NCBI RefSeq assembly: GCF_000382205.1
Contig: NZ_KB907787.1
Span: 721,176 to 785,175 of the forward strand
Length of the DNA: 64,000 bases
Reading direction: 5' to 3'
DNA from: Dyadobacter beijingensis DSM 21582
GTDB taxonomy: Bacteria; Bacteroidota; Bacteroidia; Cytophagales; Spirosomataceae
Part shown: positions 52,697 through 62,409 of the stretch, in pieces
Layout: the number at the start of each line of letters is the position of its first letter
How positions within the stretch are numbered: the stretch's first letter is position 1
Program-made: the position numbers and the translations under genes
The notes under the pieces: generated by a model
Database searches by the model: none
Told to the model about the DNA's origin: nothing
The model's input: the letters and a program-made list of their open reading frames with translations, nothing else

Positions 52697-52747
52697 AGTA
52701 TAATTGACTTATTTAGAGTATAGTAGTAAGTTTTCTGAAAACTGCCG

Positions 52748-52755
52748 CAAAGGTA
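52748..52755 (-). promoter_or_regulatory. Candidate -7 box of the atpA promoter
   Basis: On the minus strand TACCTTTG fits TAnnTTTG exactly, 52 bases before the atpA start. A T-run (complement of 52771-52775) lies near -33 but is not a clean TTTG. It supports atpA as the first gene of its own transcript. Confidence 0.5.
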
Positions 52756-52985
52756 GAGTTTTATTTTGGTAAAAACAGAATGATTTGACTAAAACCTGTG
52801 ATATAAAATTAGATTTTTCCAAGGATATGGGCGGAAGGGCTTCGCGGGGCGCAAATTAACCGTTTATCAGTTCCTAATAACATTTTTAAAACTTTTTTAG
52901 GTACTGATTGTGTTTTTGTTGTAATTGAGATCGTTAATAACACTTACAAATTAAATTTTAATCTTTTCGACCGTCTTTCAGTATA

Positions 52986-53744
52986 ATGTACAAATTAGAA
53001 AAAACCATTTTAGCTGCCCTGGCATTCGGAGTATTGGCAATCGGGGAAGGCAATGCACAGACTATCAAAAAAACAACCAAACCCGCCGCAACTGTAAAGA
53101 AATCAGCGGCAACACCTGCGAAAACATCAGCCGCCCCTGCAACATTGAAAACCAGTGCCGACTCTTTATCGGCAGCGATCGGGGTGAGCTTCGCAAACTC
53201 GTTATCTTCACAAGGTATCAGCGATATCAACAGCGACCTGCTCACACAAACGGTGAAAGCGGCGTTGAAAGGTGAAAAAACCGCATTTACGACCGATGAG
53301 GCCAATATGTTCATCCAGGGGTATTTCACCAAGATGATGGAGGCAAAAGGGGCCGTAGTGCGCAAGGAAGGCGAGCAATTTTTGGAAGAAAACAAGAAGA
53401 AGCAAGGCGTAGTGACCACCGAGAGCGGCCTGCAATACCAGATCATTAAAACCGGCGAAGGCCCGAAACCGGCTGCAACCGATAAAGTAAAGACACACTA
53501 CCACGGTACATTGACGAATGGAACGGTTTTTGACAGCTCGGTCGACAGAGGTGAGCCGGTTGAGTTCCCTGTCAATGGAGTGATCAAAGGATGGACCGAA
53601 GCGCTTCAGTTAATGCCTGTCGGATCGAAATGGAAGCTTTTTATTCCATATCAGCTGGCTTACGGTGAGCGTGCGGCAGGACCTCAGATACCGGCTTATT
53701 CGGCCCTCGTGTTTGAGGTTGAATTATTGGAAATCGTAAAATAG
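52986..53744 (+). CDS. Periplasmic FKBP-type peptidyl-prolyl isomerase
   Basis: A 252-residue folding helper. The signal peptide ends near GNAQ (residue 26). A Lys/Thr/Ala/Pro-rich linker (about 27-58) follows, then an FKBP_N dimerisation helix region (about 60-135, SLSAAIGVSFANSLSSQGI) and the FKBP isomerase domain (about 145-252). Active-site aromatics are in VKTHYHGTLTNGTVFDSS, FPVNGVIKGWTEAL, FIPYQLAYGE and VFEVELL. This is the FkpA/Mip layout. It lies five bases upstream of the Prc protease, suggesting a shared role in envelope protein quality control. Confidence 0.94.
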   Translation: MYKLEKTILAALAFGVLAIGEGNAQTIKKTTKPAATVKKSAATPAKTSAAPATLKTSADSLSAAIGVSFANSLSSQGISDINSDLLTQTVKAALKGEKTAFTTDEANMFIQGYFTKMMEAKGAVVRKEGEQFLEENKKKQGVVTTESGLQYQIIKTGEGPKPAATDKVKTHYHGTLTNGTVFDSSVDRGEPVEFPVNGVIKGWTEALQLMPVGSKWKLFIPYQLAYGERAAGPQIPAYSALVFEVELLEIVK

Positions 53745-53749
53745 CAAAC

Positions 53750-55885
53750 GTGCAAATGAAAAAGTATCTTATCACTCTTATTCCGGTTGTGTTGCTGGGT
53801 TGGCAGCGGGGCCCTGTTCAGGAACGAGTGGGAGCAATGGCACCAGCGGCCGCTTCCATGGATGAAGATATCAAGCCGATTCCAGCGCAATACAAAGCGG
53901 AGGAGCTGACTACCAGGATCTTATCCAGCTATCATTATCGCAAAACCAAGCTGAATGACTCCCTTTCGGTAGCCATGTTTGATAAGTACCTCGACGCGAT
54001 CGACCACGGAAAACTCTATTACCTGGCTACCGACATTGCGGAATTCGAGCAGTATAAGAACTCTTTCGATGACTATTTGCAGAAAAGGGAGCTCGACGTT
54101 CCTTTCCAGATCTATAACGTTTTCAGAAAGCGCTATAAAGAAAGAAGCGAATACATCCAGACCCTGCTGAAAGACCCGAAACCTTTTGATTTCACGCAGG
54201 ACGAATCGATGAATACCGACCGCGATAAAGCGGCGTGGGCTAAAAACACCGACGAGCTGAATGATACCTGGCGGAAATATCTTAAAAGCGAGGCATTAGA
54301 CCTCAAACTGTCGGGCAAGGCGGACACTGCCGTGGTATCGACCCTGCGCGACCGCTACAAAACGCGCGACCGTGCATTGGGCCGTATCCGTACCGAACAG
54401 GTGTTCCAGATGTTTATGAATGCTTATGCCGAGTCGCTCGACCCGCATACGAGCTACATGGCGCCTACCTCGGCCGACCGTTTCAAGCAGGAAATGAGCC
54501 AGTCGCTGGAAGGAATCGGGGCATTGCTCCGGGAGGAAGATAATTATATCAAAATCGTGGAGGTAATCCCCGGCGGACCGGCATTTAAAGGAAAGCAGCT
54601 TAAAAAAGAAGACAAGATTGTAGCCGTTGCACAAGGCGACGAAGGCAAGTTTGTCGATATCGTGGGCTGGTTCGTGGACGATGCCGTGAAGCTGATCAAA
54701 GGCCCGAAATCGACCGTCGTGCGTTTGCAGGTAATCTCTGCCGATGCATTGCCGGGAACGCCTCCGAAGGAATACCGTCTCGTGCGTGAAAAGATCAAGC
54801 TGGAAGAGCAGCGCGCGAAGAGCGAGATCGTATCGATCAATAATGGTAATAAGGATTTCAAAATCGGGGTGATCGACATCCCATTGTTCTACCGCGACTT
54901 CGAAGGCGCGCAGCACCGGGAAAAGGAGTTTTCAAGCACTACCCGCGACGTTCAGAAGCTGATCACCGATTTGCAGGCATCGAATGTGGACGGCATCGTG
55001 ATCGACCTTCGTAACAATGGCGGCGGTTCGCTGACAGAAGCGGTTTCGCTGACCGGCTTGTTCATTAACCGCGGGCCGGTGGTTCAGGTGAAAGAAAGCC
55101 AGGGCGAAATAGAAGTACAATCGGATAATGATCCCAGCATTGCCTACGACGGTCCATTGGCTGTAATGGTGAACCGTTTCAGCGCTTCGGCTTCCGAAAT
55201 CTTCGCGGCGGCGATCCAGGATTACAAACGCGGCCTCATCGTAGGAGAGCAGACCTATGGTAAAGGAACCGTTCAAACGCTGATCGACCTGAACCAATGG
55301 GTGCCGAAAGAGCAAGACCAGCTTGGCCAGGTGAAACTGACCGTTGCGAAATTCTACCGGATCAACGGCAGCAGCACGCAGCTGAAAGGGGTGACGCCGG
55401 ATCTGGAATTGCCGACCGCATTCAAGGTAAATGAATATGGTGAAGGTTCCCAGCCAAGCGCATTGCCGTGGGATCAGATCGCGTCGTCTCGCTATGAGGT
55501 TACCAGCAATATCAATCCAAAAATCGTCGAGCAGCTCCGCGACAAGTATAAGCACCGTCTCAAAAGCGACGAAGAGCTGAAAACGCTCGTGAAAACGCTG
55601 GAAGATTTCAAACAGGCACGTGAGAATAAGATCGTGTCATTGCAGGAATCGAAACGGAAAGCGGAACGCGACGAGGCCGAGAAGAAACGCGCGGCTATGA
55701 AGCAACTCGGCGAAGACAATGTGGACGGTGACGAAGAAGAAGAAACCGACACTAAAACTGCGGAAGCACCGAAGGACGTGAAGAAGAAAAAAGACATTTA
55801 CCTGACCGAAACCGGCAGAATGCTCGCAGACCTGATCGTTATTTCGAAAGAGCCAAGCCTGGCGGGTGCGAAAAAGAAGCAATAG
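53750..55885 (+). CDS. prc: Carboxy-terminal processing protease (Prc/Tsp, family S41)
   Basis: A 711-residue periplasmic tail-specific protease (MKKYLITLIP at residue 3 may be the true start). After a signal helix come the Prc N-terminal helical domain (about 45-240, AMFDKYLDAIDHGKLYYLATD), a PDZ domain (about 250-340, IKIVEVIPGGPAFKGKQLKKEDKIVAV), the S41 domain with DLRNNGGGSLTEAVSLTGLF, and a DUF3340-like C-terminal part with a charged coiled stretch (KRKAERDEAEKKRAAMK). The Ser in FSASASE (Ser480) and Lys505 in YGKGTVQ keep the 25-residue spacing of the known Ser-Lys dyad. It is paired with the FKBP gene and ends at a terminator. Confidence 0.95.
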   Translation: MQMKKYLITLIPVVLLGWQRGPVQERVGAMAPAAASMDEDIKPIPAQYKAEELTTRILSSYHYRKTKLNDSLSVAMFDKYLDAIDHGKLYYLATDIAEFEQYKNSFDDYLQKRELDVPFQIYNVFRKRYKERSEYIQTLLKDPKPFDFTQDESMNTDRDKAAWAKNTDELNDTWRKYLKSEALDLKLSGKADTAVVSTLRDRYKTRDRALGRIRTEQVFQMFMNAYAESLDPHTSYMAPTSADRFKQEMSQSLEGIGALLREEDNYIKIVEVIPGGPAFKGKQLKKEDKIVAVAQGDEGKFVDIVGWFVDDAVKLIKGPKSTVVRLQVISADALPGTPPKEYRLVREKIKLEEQRAKSEIVSINNGNKDFKIGVIDIPLFYRDFEGAQHREKEFSSTTRDVQKLITDLQASNVDGIVIDLRNNGGGSLTEAVSLTGLFINRGPVVQVKESQGEIEVQSDNDPSIAYDGPLAVMVNRFSASASEIFAAAIQDYKRGLIVGEQTYGKGTVQTLIDLNQWVPKEQDQLGQVKLTVAKFYRINGSSTQLKGVTPDLELPTAFKVNEYGEGSQPSALPWDQIASSRYEVTSNINPKIVEQLRDKYKHRLKSDEELKTLVKTLEDFKQARENKIVSLQESKRKAERDEAEKKRAAMKQLGEDNVDGDEEEETDTKTAEAPKDVKKKKDIYLTETGRMLADLIVISKEPSLAGAKKKQ

Positions 55886-55903
55886 TTTAAAGTATTAGTA
55901 ATA

Positions 55904-55939
55904 AAAAAGAGCACGGATCGTGAGGTCCGTGCTCTTTTT
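55904..55939. terminator. Bidirectional terminator between prc and the efflux operon
   Basis: AAAAAGAGCACGGA (55904-55917) pairs perfectly with TCCGTGCTCTTTTT (55926-55939), 14 pairs with an eight-base loop. A- and T-rich stem ends give a T-tract for both convergent genes. Confidence 0.88.
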
Positions 55940-55958
55940 GTATGCAGTATATTGGTGC

Positions 55959-57401
55959 TTATTCCCAGCCGCCGCCCAGTGCGCGGTACAATTCAACCAA
56001 CGCCAGGAACTGCTCTTTCCGCACATTCGTCAGGTTCAATTCTTCCTGCAAAACGCTGCGCTGCGCGGTGATCACTTCGAGGTAGGAGGCATAGCCAGTC
56101 AGGAAAAGGTCTTTGGATGTGACCACAGCCTGTTGCAATACGTCCACTTCCTGCCGTTTCAGCTCGCCGATCTGTTTCGTGTTTTCCAGCTTTTTGAGGC
56201 TGGTGCTCACTTCACGGAAGCCATTCAGGACCGATTTGTTGTAGGCATACAATGCTTCCAGACTCGCGGCTTCCGCACGCTTTTGCCCGGCTTTCAATGC
56301 CTTGCGGTTGAATAACGGAGCGGTTAATCCGCCCAGCGCACTGTATGCAATGGAACCGGAAGAGAAAAGCAAGTTGCTTTTGAATGCATTGAAGCCGAGG
56401 AATGCCGTGATATTCAGCGAGGGCAGGAATGCGAGCTGCGCGGCCTGCTGTTCATTGTAGTTGGCTTGCAATTCGAGCTGGGCTTGCTGGATATCCGGGC
56501 GCCGGCGGAGCATTTGCGCGGGTACGCCTGCGCTGACGGTCGCGGGTACTGATTCCGCCAATGTGCTGCTGCGCGTGATAGCCCGCGGGAAGCGGCCTGT
56601 GAGCAGGTTTACATTGTTCTCGATTTCGATGATCTTCTGCTGCACCTCATATTCAAGGCTTCGGGTATTGAGCAATTGGGCAGTGAGTTGCCGCACGCCG
56701 AGTTCGTTGGCGCGACCGGCCTCTTTCTGGATTTTGATCGTTTCCACGGCCGATTCCTGCAATGCGATGTTCTTGCGGATGATGTCGAGCTCGGTGTCGA
56801 GCGCCAGCAGTTCATAGTATGACCTGGCTATTTCGGCAATCAGGCCCGTTACAATAGCCTGGCGGCCTTTTTCGCTGGCCAGCAGGCGATTGTAGGCTGC
56901 TTTCTTCTGGTTTTTGAGTTTACCCCAAATATCGATTTCCCATGAGCTGCGCAGGCCCACGAAATAGTCGGGCATGAATGGGGCGGGCAGGCGACGGTCT
57001 TCGTCGATGTTTTCGGAGAAGTTGGTATCGTAATTACCGACGCCGTCCATGGTGTAGTCGCCAAATTTACGCCCGCCGCCGGAAACGTCGGCGCCTACGA
57101 CGGGCAGCATCGCGCCGCGCGCGGCCAGAATGCCTGCGCGGGCCATTTCGATACGCTGTACGGCCATTTTCAGGTCCAGATTGTTTTGAAGGGCCGTGTC
57201 GATCAGCGCCACCAGGTGCTGGTCGGCGAAGAACGTTTTCCATTGAATGGCGGCGATCCCGGTCGAATCGGATTGCCGGGCGAACATTTCGGGTGACTTA
57301 ATGCGGGTATGCTGCTCCACGGGCTGCGTGAGCTTACAGCCTGTAACGGATACAAGCAATGTGGCCAGCAGCGCATAGGATAGCTTTTTATTGTTTTTCA
57401 T
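55959..57401 (-). CDS. Outer-membrane efflux channel (TolC/NodT family lipoprotein)
   Basis: A 480-residue outer-membrane factor. The signal ends LLVSVTGCKLT, a good lipobox, so it is a lipid-anchored OEP protein of the NodT/OprM type. It has two repeated halves of helix-strand-helix, seen as LVALIDTALQNNLDLKMAVQRIEMAR in the first and RRRPDIQQAQLELQANYNEQQAAQLAFLPSLNITAFLG in the second. It forms the exit duct for the RND pump. It is the third gene of the operon and starts 66 bases after the pump gene, with a GC-rich hairpin between. Confidence 0.95.
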   Translation of the reverse strand: MKNNKKLSYALLATLLVSVTGCKLTQPVEQHTRIKSPEMFARQSDSTGIAAIQWKTFFADQHLVALIDTALQNNLDLKMAVQRIEMARAGILAARGAMLPVVGADVSGGGRKFGDYTMDGVGNYDTNFSENIDEDRRLPAPFMPDYFVGLRSSWEIDIWGKLKNQKKAAYNRLLASEKGRQAIVTGLIAEIARSYYELLALDTELDIIRKNIALQESAVETIKIQKEAGRANELGVRQLTAQLLNTRSLEYEVQQKIIEIENNVNLLTGRFPRAITRSSTLAESVPATVSAGVPAQMLRRRPDIQQAQLELQANYNEQQAAQLAFLPSLNITAFLGFNAFKSNLLFSSGSIAYSALGGLTAPLFNRKALKAGQKRAEAASLEALYAYNKSVLNGFREVSTSLKKLENTKQIGELKRQEVDVLQQAVVTSKDLFLTGYASYLEVITAQRSVLQEELNLTNVRKEQFLALVELYRALGGGWE

Positions 57402-57423
57402 TCAAATAAATGCTGATATGAAT

Positions 57424-57445
57424 GGCCGCGGACAGTGCCGCGGCC
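57424..57445 (-). other. GC-only hairpin between pump and channel genes
   Basis: GGCCGCGG (57424-57431) pairs perfectly with CCGCGGCC (57438-57445) around a six-base loop, with no T-run. It lies between two genes of one operon, so it may set relative message levels and not end transcription. Confidence 0.45.
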
Positions 57446-57467
57446 TTGACTGAGATTCCAGAGGGTA

Positions 57468-60400
57468 TTAGTGCAGCACGGCTTCTTCCTGCTGCACGAC
57501 GCGCCGGGCTTTTTTAGGTTTGGCCATACTCGCAAAAACGACATACAATCCCGGGATGATGATCACCCCGAAAATGGTACCGATGAGCATACCGCCCGCC
57601 GCCGCCGCGCCGATAGACCTGTTACCGATCGCGCCCGCGCCGGAGGCCATTACCAGCGGAATGAGACCCGCCACGAATGCAAAAGATGTCATCAGGATCG
57701 GTCGGAGACGCTCGGTGGCACCTTCCAGCACCGCCTCGATGACCGTCCGGCCCTCTTTCTGGCGGATAATGGCATATTCCACGATCAGGATGGCATTTTT
57801 ACCCAGCAAACCAATGAGCATGACGAGCGAAACCTGCGCGTAGATATTGTTTTCCAGCCCCATCAGTTTCAATGCAAGAAATGCACCGAATACCCCGGTA
57901 GGCAGCGAAAGGATTACCGGAAGCGGCAGCAGGAAGCTCTCATACTGTGCGGCGAGCAGCAGATACACGAATACGAGGCAGATCGCGAAGATGAAAATGG
58001 CCTGGTTCCCTGAAAGGATTTCCTCGCGCGTCATACCTGACCAGTCGTACGTGTAGCCCTTTGGCAAACTCGTAGCGGCCACCCGCTCAACGGCTTTGAT
58101 CGCATCGCCGCTGCTGTAACCCGGTGCGGCGTCGCCGTTGATCATCGCGGAGGTGTACATATTGTAGCGTGTCAGCAATTCGGGGCCGTACACCCTTTCC
58201 AAACGGATGAATGTCGAGAATGGTACCATTTCGCCCCGGTTGTTTTTGACATACAATTTCAGGATGTCCTCGGGGTTTTTACGGAAGCTCGCATCGGCCT
58301 GCACCATCACCTTGTACATCTGCCCGAAACGGATGAAGTTGGAGGCGTAATAGCTACCGATCATCGTTTGCAGCGTGCTCATGGCAATGTCGACCGAGAC
58401 GCCTTTTTTGGCGGCAATGTCGGAATCCACGTGGATCATGTATTGCGGGAAACTCGCGTCGAAGCTGCTGAATGCGGCGGCAATCTCGGGCGTGGCGGCG
58501 AGGTCCTTCACGAATTGGTTGGTAACCTCGGCCGTTTTCTGCAAATCCTCATTACCCGACCGGTCCTGCACGCGGAGCTCGAAACCGGAGGAGTTACCAA
58601 AACCGGGTACGGTAGGAGGTGGGAAAAACTGGATTTCAGCATCGGTAATATGCTTCGTTTTGGCCTCCATTTCCTTGATAATATCCTGCACCGAGGCCTT
58701 GCGCTGATCCCAGGGTTTCAGGTTGATCATTGCCATACCATACGATGAACCGGCGGATTCGGTCAGCAGGCTGTAACCGGAGAGGGAGGAAACCGATTCT
58801 ACGGGTTCGAGGCTTTCGGCAACTTTCTGAATTTCGTCCAAAACAGCCTCCGTTCTTTCCACAGTCGCCGCTACCGGAGTCGTCACGTTCACGTTGATCA
58901 CGCCCTGGTCTTCCGTCGGGATAAAGCCGCTTGGCAGAATGCTGTTAATACCGAAAGTAGCGACGCAGAAACCGATGAGCAATCCGATGGTGATCATCCT
59001 GCGGCCTACGATCGAGCCGAGCAGCTTACGGTACCCGCTCTGCACACCGTCGTAGCCTTTGTTGAACCCACCGAAAAACCGGGTGAGCAGATTTTGCTTT
59101 GCCGGCTGGCCGTGCGTGTTTTTCAGCATTAATGCGCATAGTGCAGGCGTGAGCGTAAGCGCATTGATACCCGAAATCACAATGGATATCGCCAGGGTAA
59201 TGGAGAACTGCCGGTAGAAAATCCCGACTGGCCCCGACATAAATGCTACCGGCACGAATACCGCCGACATGACGAGCGTAATCGCGATGATCGCGCCGCT
59301 CATCTCTTTCATTGATTCGATCGTCGCCTCATAAGCGTCCAAATGCTTCTCGGCCATTTTGGCGTGGACGGCCTCCACGACGACAATGGCATTATCGACG
59401 ACAATACCGATCGCCAAAACCAATGCGAAGAGCGTCAGCAGGTTGATCGAGAAGCCGAATAGCTGCATGAATGCGAACGTACCCACCAGTGCCACCGGCA
59501 CCGCCAGGGCCGGGATGAGCGTAGAGCGGAAGTCCTGCAAAAACAAATAGACGATCAGGATCACGAGGATGAATGCCTCGATGAGCGTGCGGATTACCTC
59601 ATGAATGGAGGCGTCGAGGAAGCGGGAGACGTCGTAGGAAACAAAATAGTCCATGCCGGGTGGGAAAGTAGTGCCTTTTAGTTCCGCTACTTTGTCTTTG
59701 ATATTCTGGATCACCTCCTGTGCATTCGAGCCCGGGCGCTGCTTGATCATGATCGAAGCCGACGGCCTGCCGTTGGACTTGGACGCCATATCGTATTCCA
59801 GCGTTCCGAATTCGACGGTGGCGACGTCTTTCAGTTTGAGTACTGAGCCGTCCGGGTTGGAGCGCAGTACAATGTTCTCATATTGGGCCGGTTCAAAAAG
59901 TTTTCCCGTGTATTTTAAAACATATTGCAACACGTTCTTCTCGCGGCCGGAGCTAACGCCCGTCTTACCCGGTGCCGCTACCACGTTTTGGTCGCGGATG
60001 GCCTGGATCACCTCGTCGGCGGAAACGTTGTAGCTGTTCATCCGGTCGGGTTGCAGCCACACGCGCATGGAGTAATCCTTGCTGCCCATGATCTGCGCGC
60101 GGCCTACGCCGTCGATCCGTTTGAGTTCTTTGAGGATATTGATATCGGCGAAGTTGTATACAAAGTCCTCGCCCACAGTGGTGTCGGAGCTCATAATATC
60201 GAGGTACATGAGCATACTGTTCACTTCTTTTTCAGTGGTCACACCGGCTTTGATTACCTCCTCGGGTAACTCGTCGATCACCGTTTGCACGCGGTTCTGG
60301 ACGTTAACGGCCGCGAGATCGGGGTCTACGCCGACGTTGAAGGAAATGCTGATCGTCGTAACACCGTCGTTACCGGACACGCTCGTCATGTAGGTCATGC

Positions 60401-60620
60401 CGGGTACGCCGTTGATCGCCTTTTCGAGCGGCACGGCCACGGCGTCCACGCATACTTCGGCATTGGCGCCCGTGTAGGTGGCGGTTACGACAACGGACGG
60501 CGGTACGATGTCGGGGAACTGGGAAACGGGCAATTCCAGCACAGCCAGCACCCCGAGCAAGGTTATGAAGATAGAGATGACCAGCGAGAGCACCGGTCGC
60601 TCAATGAATTTTTGAAACAT
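57468..60620 (-). CDS. RND efflux pump permease (HAE1/AcrB type)
   Basis: A 1050-residue inner-membrane pump, the full length of AcrB. It has 12 membrane helices and two large periplasmic loops. The N-terminal FIERPVLSLVISIFITLLGVLAVLELPVSQFPDIVPPSV is typical. The proton-relay acids are in VLAIGIVVDNAIVVVEAVH (helix 4). RPSASIMIKQRPGSNA and ILPSGFIPTEDQGVINV are further family motifs. It should export hydrophobic compounds, dyes or antibiotics with proton drive. It starts 27 bases after the adaptor gene. Confidence 0.97.
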   Translation of the reverse strand: MFQKFIERPVLSLVISIFITLLGVLAVLELPVSQFPDIVPPSVVVTATYTGANAEVCVDAVAVPLEKAINGVPGMTYMTSVSGNDGVTTISISFNVGVDPDLAAVNVQNRVQTVIDELPEEVIKAGVTTEKEVNSMLMYLDIMSSDTTVGEDFVYNFADINILKELKRIDGVGRAQIMGSKDYSMRVWLQPDRMNSYNVSADEVIQAIRDQNVVAAPGKTGVSSGREKNVLQYVLKYTGKLFEPAQYENIVLRSNPDGSVLKLKDVATVEFGTLEYDMASKSNGRPSASIMIKQRPGSNAQEVIQNIKDKVAELKGTTFPPGMDYFVSYDVSRFLDASIHEVIRTLIEAFILVILIVYLFLQDFRSTLIPALAVPVALVGTFAFMQLFGFSINLLTLFALVLAIGIVVDNAIVVVEAVHAKMAEKHLDAYEATIESMKEMSGAIIAITLVMSAVFVPVAFMSGPVGIFYRQFSITLAISIVISGINALTLTPALCALMLKNTHGQPAKQNLLTRFFGGFNKGYDGVQSGYRKLLGSIVGRRMITIGLLIGFCVATFGINSILPSGFIPTEDQGVINVNVTTPVAATVERTEAVLDEIQKVAESLEPVESVSSLSGYSLLTESAGSSYGMAMINLKPWDQRKASVQDIIKEMEAKTKHITDAEIQFFPPPTVPGFGNSSGFELRVQDRSGNEDLQKTAEVTNQFVKDLAATPEIAAAFSSFDASFPQYMIHVDSDIAAKKGVSVDIAMSTLQTMIGSYYASNFIRFGQMYKVMVQADASFRKNPEDILKLYVKNNRGEMVPFSTFIRLERVYGPELLTRYNMYTSAMINGDAAPGYSSGDAIKAVERVAATSLPKGYTYDWSGMTREEILSGNQAIFIFAICLVFVYLLLAAQYESFLLPLPVILSLPTGVFGAFLALKLMGLENNIYAQVSLVMLIGLLGKNAILIVEYAIIRQKEGRTVIEAVLEGATERLRPILMTSFAFVAGLIPLVMASGAGAIGNRSIGAAAAGGMLIGTIFGVIIIPGLYVVFASMAKPKKARRVVQQEEAVLH

Positions 60621-60647
60621 AATAAGTCAATCAGGTGGAAGGAAATG

Positions 60648-61799
60648 TTACCGTGCGGTAAGCTCGATTTTTTCGGTCGACACGTCGGTCGTGTCGATGG
60701 AAACAGTCTTTGGATTGATGGTCGCACCATCGCGCAATGACTGAATACCTTCGTAAACAATCGTTTCTCCGGGTTCCAGGCCTGATTTGACGACATAAAA
60801 AGTAGAGAGCCGCGAATGCGGTACAAAACTGCGGGTCTTGATCTTATTATCTTTTCCCAATACGTATACAAAATTCTTGTCCTGGATCTCGAATGCGGCC
60901 TTTTGCGGGATCAGGATCGCATTATCCACGGTATTGGTAAGGCGGATCGTACCGGTCGAGCCGTGTTTGAGCAGCTTCTCGGGGTTCGAAAATTTCGCGC
61001 GGAAGGCAATGGAGCCAGTGCCTTCGTCGAATGCGCCCTCCATTGTTTCTATTGTGCCTTTGTGTTTGAAAAACGAGCCGTCGGCCAGTTCCAGCTCTAC
61101 TACCGCGCTTTTGGTAGCGGCATTGCCGCGTGCTTTCACGTATTCGAGGTATTCGTTTTCGGATACATTAAAATACGCATACACGGTTTTGGTGTCGGAG
61201 AGCGTCGTGAGCAAGGTGCCTTCATCGATCAGGCTGCCCATTTTGTGCGGGAGGCGGTCCACCACGCCATCGAAGGGCGCTTTGATCACTGTATGCGCCA
61301 GCTGAATGCTCGCATTGGATTTCTCGGATTTGGCTTCTTCGATTTTGGCATTGGAAGCGGCGAGTTTCGCGTTCGCCACTTCGAGCTCGGTTTTGGAAAC
61401 GACGTTTTTATCAACCAGCAGCTTCACGCGTTTCACTTCCAGCTCGGCGCCTTTCGCATCGGCGATGGCGCTTTGCAAAGTGGCTTTTGCCTTGGCCAGC
61501 TGCGCTTCATATTCTTCATTGTTAATGCGAAAAAGGGTCTGGCCTTTCTTCACTTCCTTACCCTCGTCGACGTATACTTCTTCGAGGTAGCCTTTTACGC
61601 GGGCATATATTTCAACGTTACGTACGGCGTGGATATCGCCTACGTATTCGCGGTGCAATTCGGTTTTCTGGGGCCGGAGTTCCGTGACGGGGATGGTCAG
61701 GACGCTGTCTTTGGCGTCGGAAAGCGTTTCGCTTTTTGTGGCACAGCCATAAGCGAACACGCTGACGAGCAAAAGGAGTGGCCATTTCAAATTTTTCAT
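60648..61799 (-). CDS. RND efflux periplasmic adaptor (membrane fusion protein)
   Basis: A 383-residue adaptor lipoprotein. The start at 61799 gives MKNLKWPLLLLVSVFAYGC, a clear signal with a lipobox; a longer in-frame start upstream only adds 45 residues of unlikely composition. It has a lipoyl-like domain (YARVKGYLEEVYVDEGKEVKKGQTLFRI), a coiled-coil hairpin (about 95-165, rich in Ala, Lys and Glu), and the beta-barrel part (VIKAPFDGVVDRLPHKMGSLIDEG). It links pump and channel. It is the first of the three core efflux genes. Confidence 0.95.
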   Translation of the reverse strand: MKNLKWPLLLLVSVFAYGCATKSETLSDAKDSVLTIPVTELRPQKTELHREYVGDIHAVRNVEIYARVKGYLEEVYVDEGKEVKKGQTLFRINNEEYEAQLAKAKATLQSAIADAKGAELEVKRVKLLVDKNVVSKTELEVANAKLAASNAKIEEAKSEKSNASIQLAHTVIKAPFDGVVDRLPHKMGSLIDEGTLLTTLSDTKTVYAYFNVSENEYLEYVKARGNAATKSAVVELELADGSFFKHKGTIETMEGAFDEGTGSIAFRAKFSNPEKLLKHGSTGTIRLTNTVDNAILIPQKAAFEIQDKNFVYVLGKDNKIKTRSFVPHSRLSTFYVVKSGLEPGETIVYEGIQSLRDGATINPKTVSIDTTDVSTEKIELTAR

Positions 61800-61989
61800 G
61801 ATGATGCGTTTGTATAAATTGGTTGGCGGTGATGCAAGAGTATAGGAACATAACCTTATGGCTGCGCGGCAATGCGGCAGCGATAAGGAAATAACGGGAA
61901 GCCGGAAATGGCCCGCCGGTGCGCTTGAGGGCACGACGAATCAGTCCGTCAGTCGGGAAAAGCCTGGTGAAAGAACGCTTGCGGCGATG

Positions 61990-62409
61990 TCAAAAGGGGC
62001 AAAGGCGATGGAGAAAGCTGTAATAGTCGGGCAGCGTGACTTCTCCATTGCTAACGGGCAACAGTTGTACGGACTCCCTGATAACTTTGGGTATCCGGGT
62101 GATTTCGTATTGCGGCGCGGCCTGGGAGACCAGCGTCAGGAAACGGTAAGTGGAATGCCGGTGGCTGAGCAGGTCGGAAATAGCTTCTTTCCATTCGGAC
62201 TCATCGGCACGGACGACCGTCTCGTTTTTGCAGATCGTATCGTCGATTAACACAATTGCACCCGTCCCCGCTTTTTCCTCGATTTCGTAGGGAGAGAAAG
62301 CCTCAGTTCCGACATCGATCTTGCACGCAACGGCCCTCCGCTGCCCGATAAGCAGCGAAACGGCAAATTGTGCAAGCCAGAAAAACAATACAAAAGTTCG
62401 TTTTGTCAT
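61990..62409 (-). CDS. Small secreted or membrane-anchored protein of unknown function ahead of the efflux genes
   Basis: A possible 139-residue protein. The first 22 residues are basic then hydrophobic (MTKRTFVLFFWLAQFAVSLLIG), a signal peptide or anchor. The mature part has a mix of charged and hydrophobic stretches (ACKIDVGTEAFSPYEIEEKAG, LPDYYSFLHRL) and two to three Cys. I do not recognise a family. A near-consensus promoter lies 105 bases upstream. It lies 190 bases before the efflux adaptor on the same strand. It could be a real gene or a chance frame; the promoter and signal argue for real. Confidence 0.5.
   Translation of the reverse strand: MTKRTFVLFFWLAQFAVSLLIGQRRAVACKIDVGTEAFSPYEIEEKAGTGAIVLIDDTICKNETVVRADESEWKEAISDLLSHRHSTYRFLTLVSQAAPQYEITRIPKVIRESVQLLPVSNGEVTLPDYYSFLHRLCPF

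Noticed and set aside
61800..61934. N-terminal extension of the efflux adaptor by 45 residues
   Set aside because: The added part has no family likeness and would bury the lipobox signal that starts at 61799.
61858..62250. Plus-strand open frame opposite the small secreted protein
   Set aside because: No signal, no family likeness and composition typical of a reverse-strand shadow.
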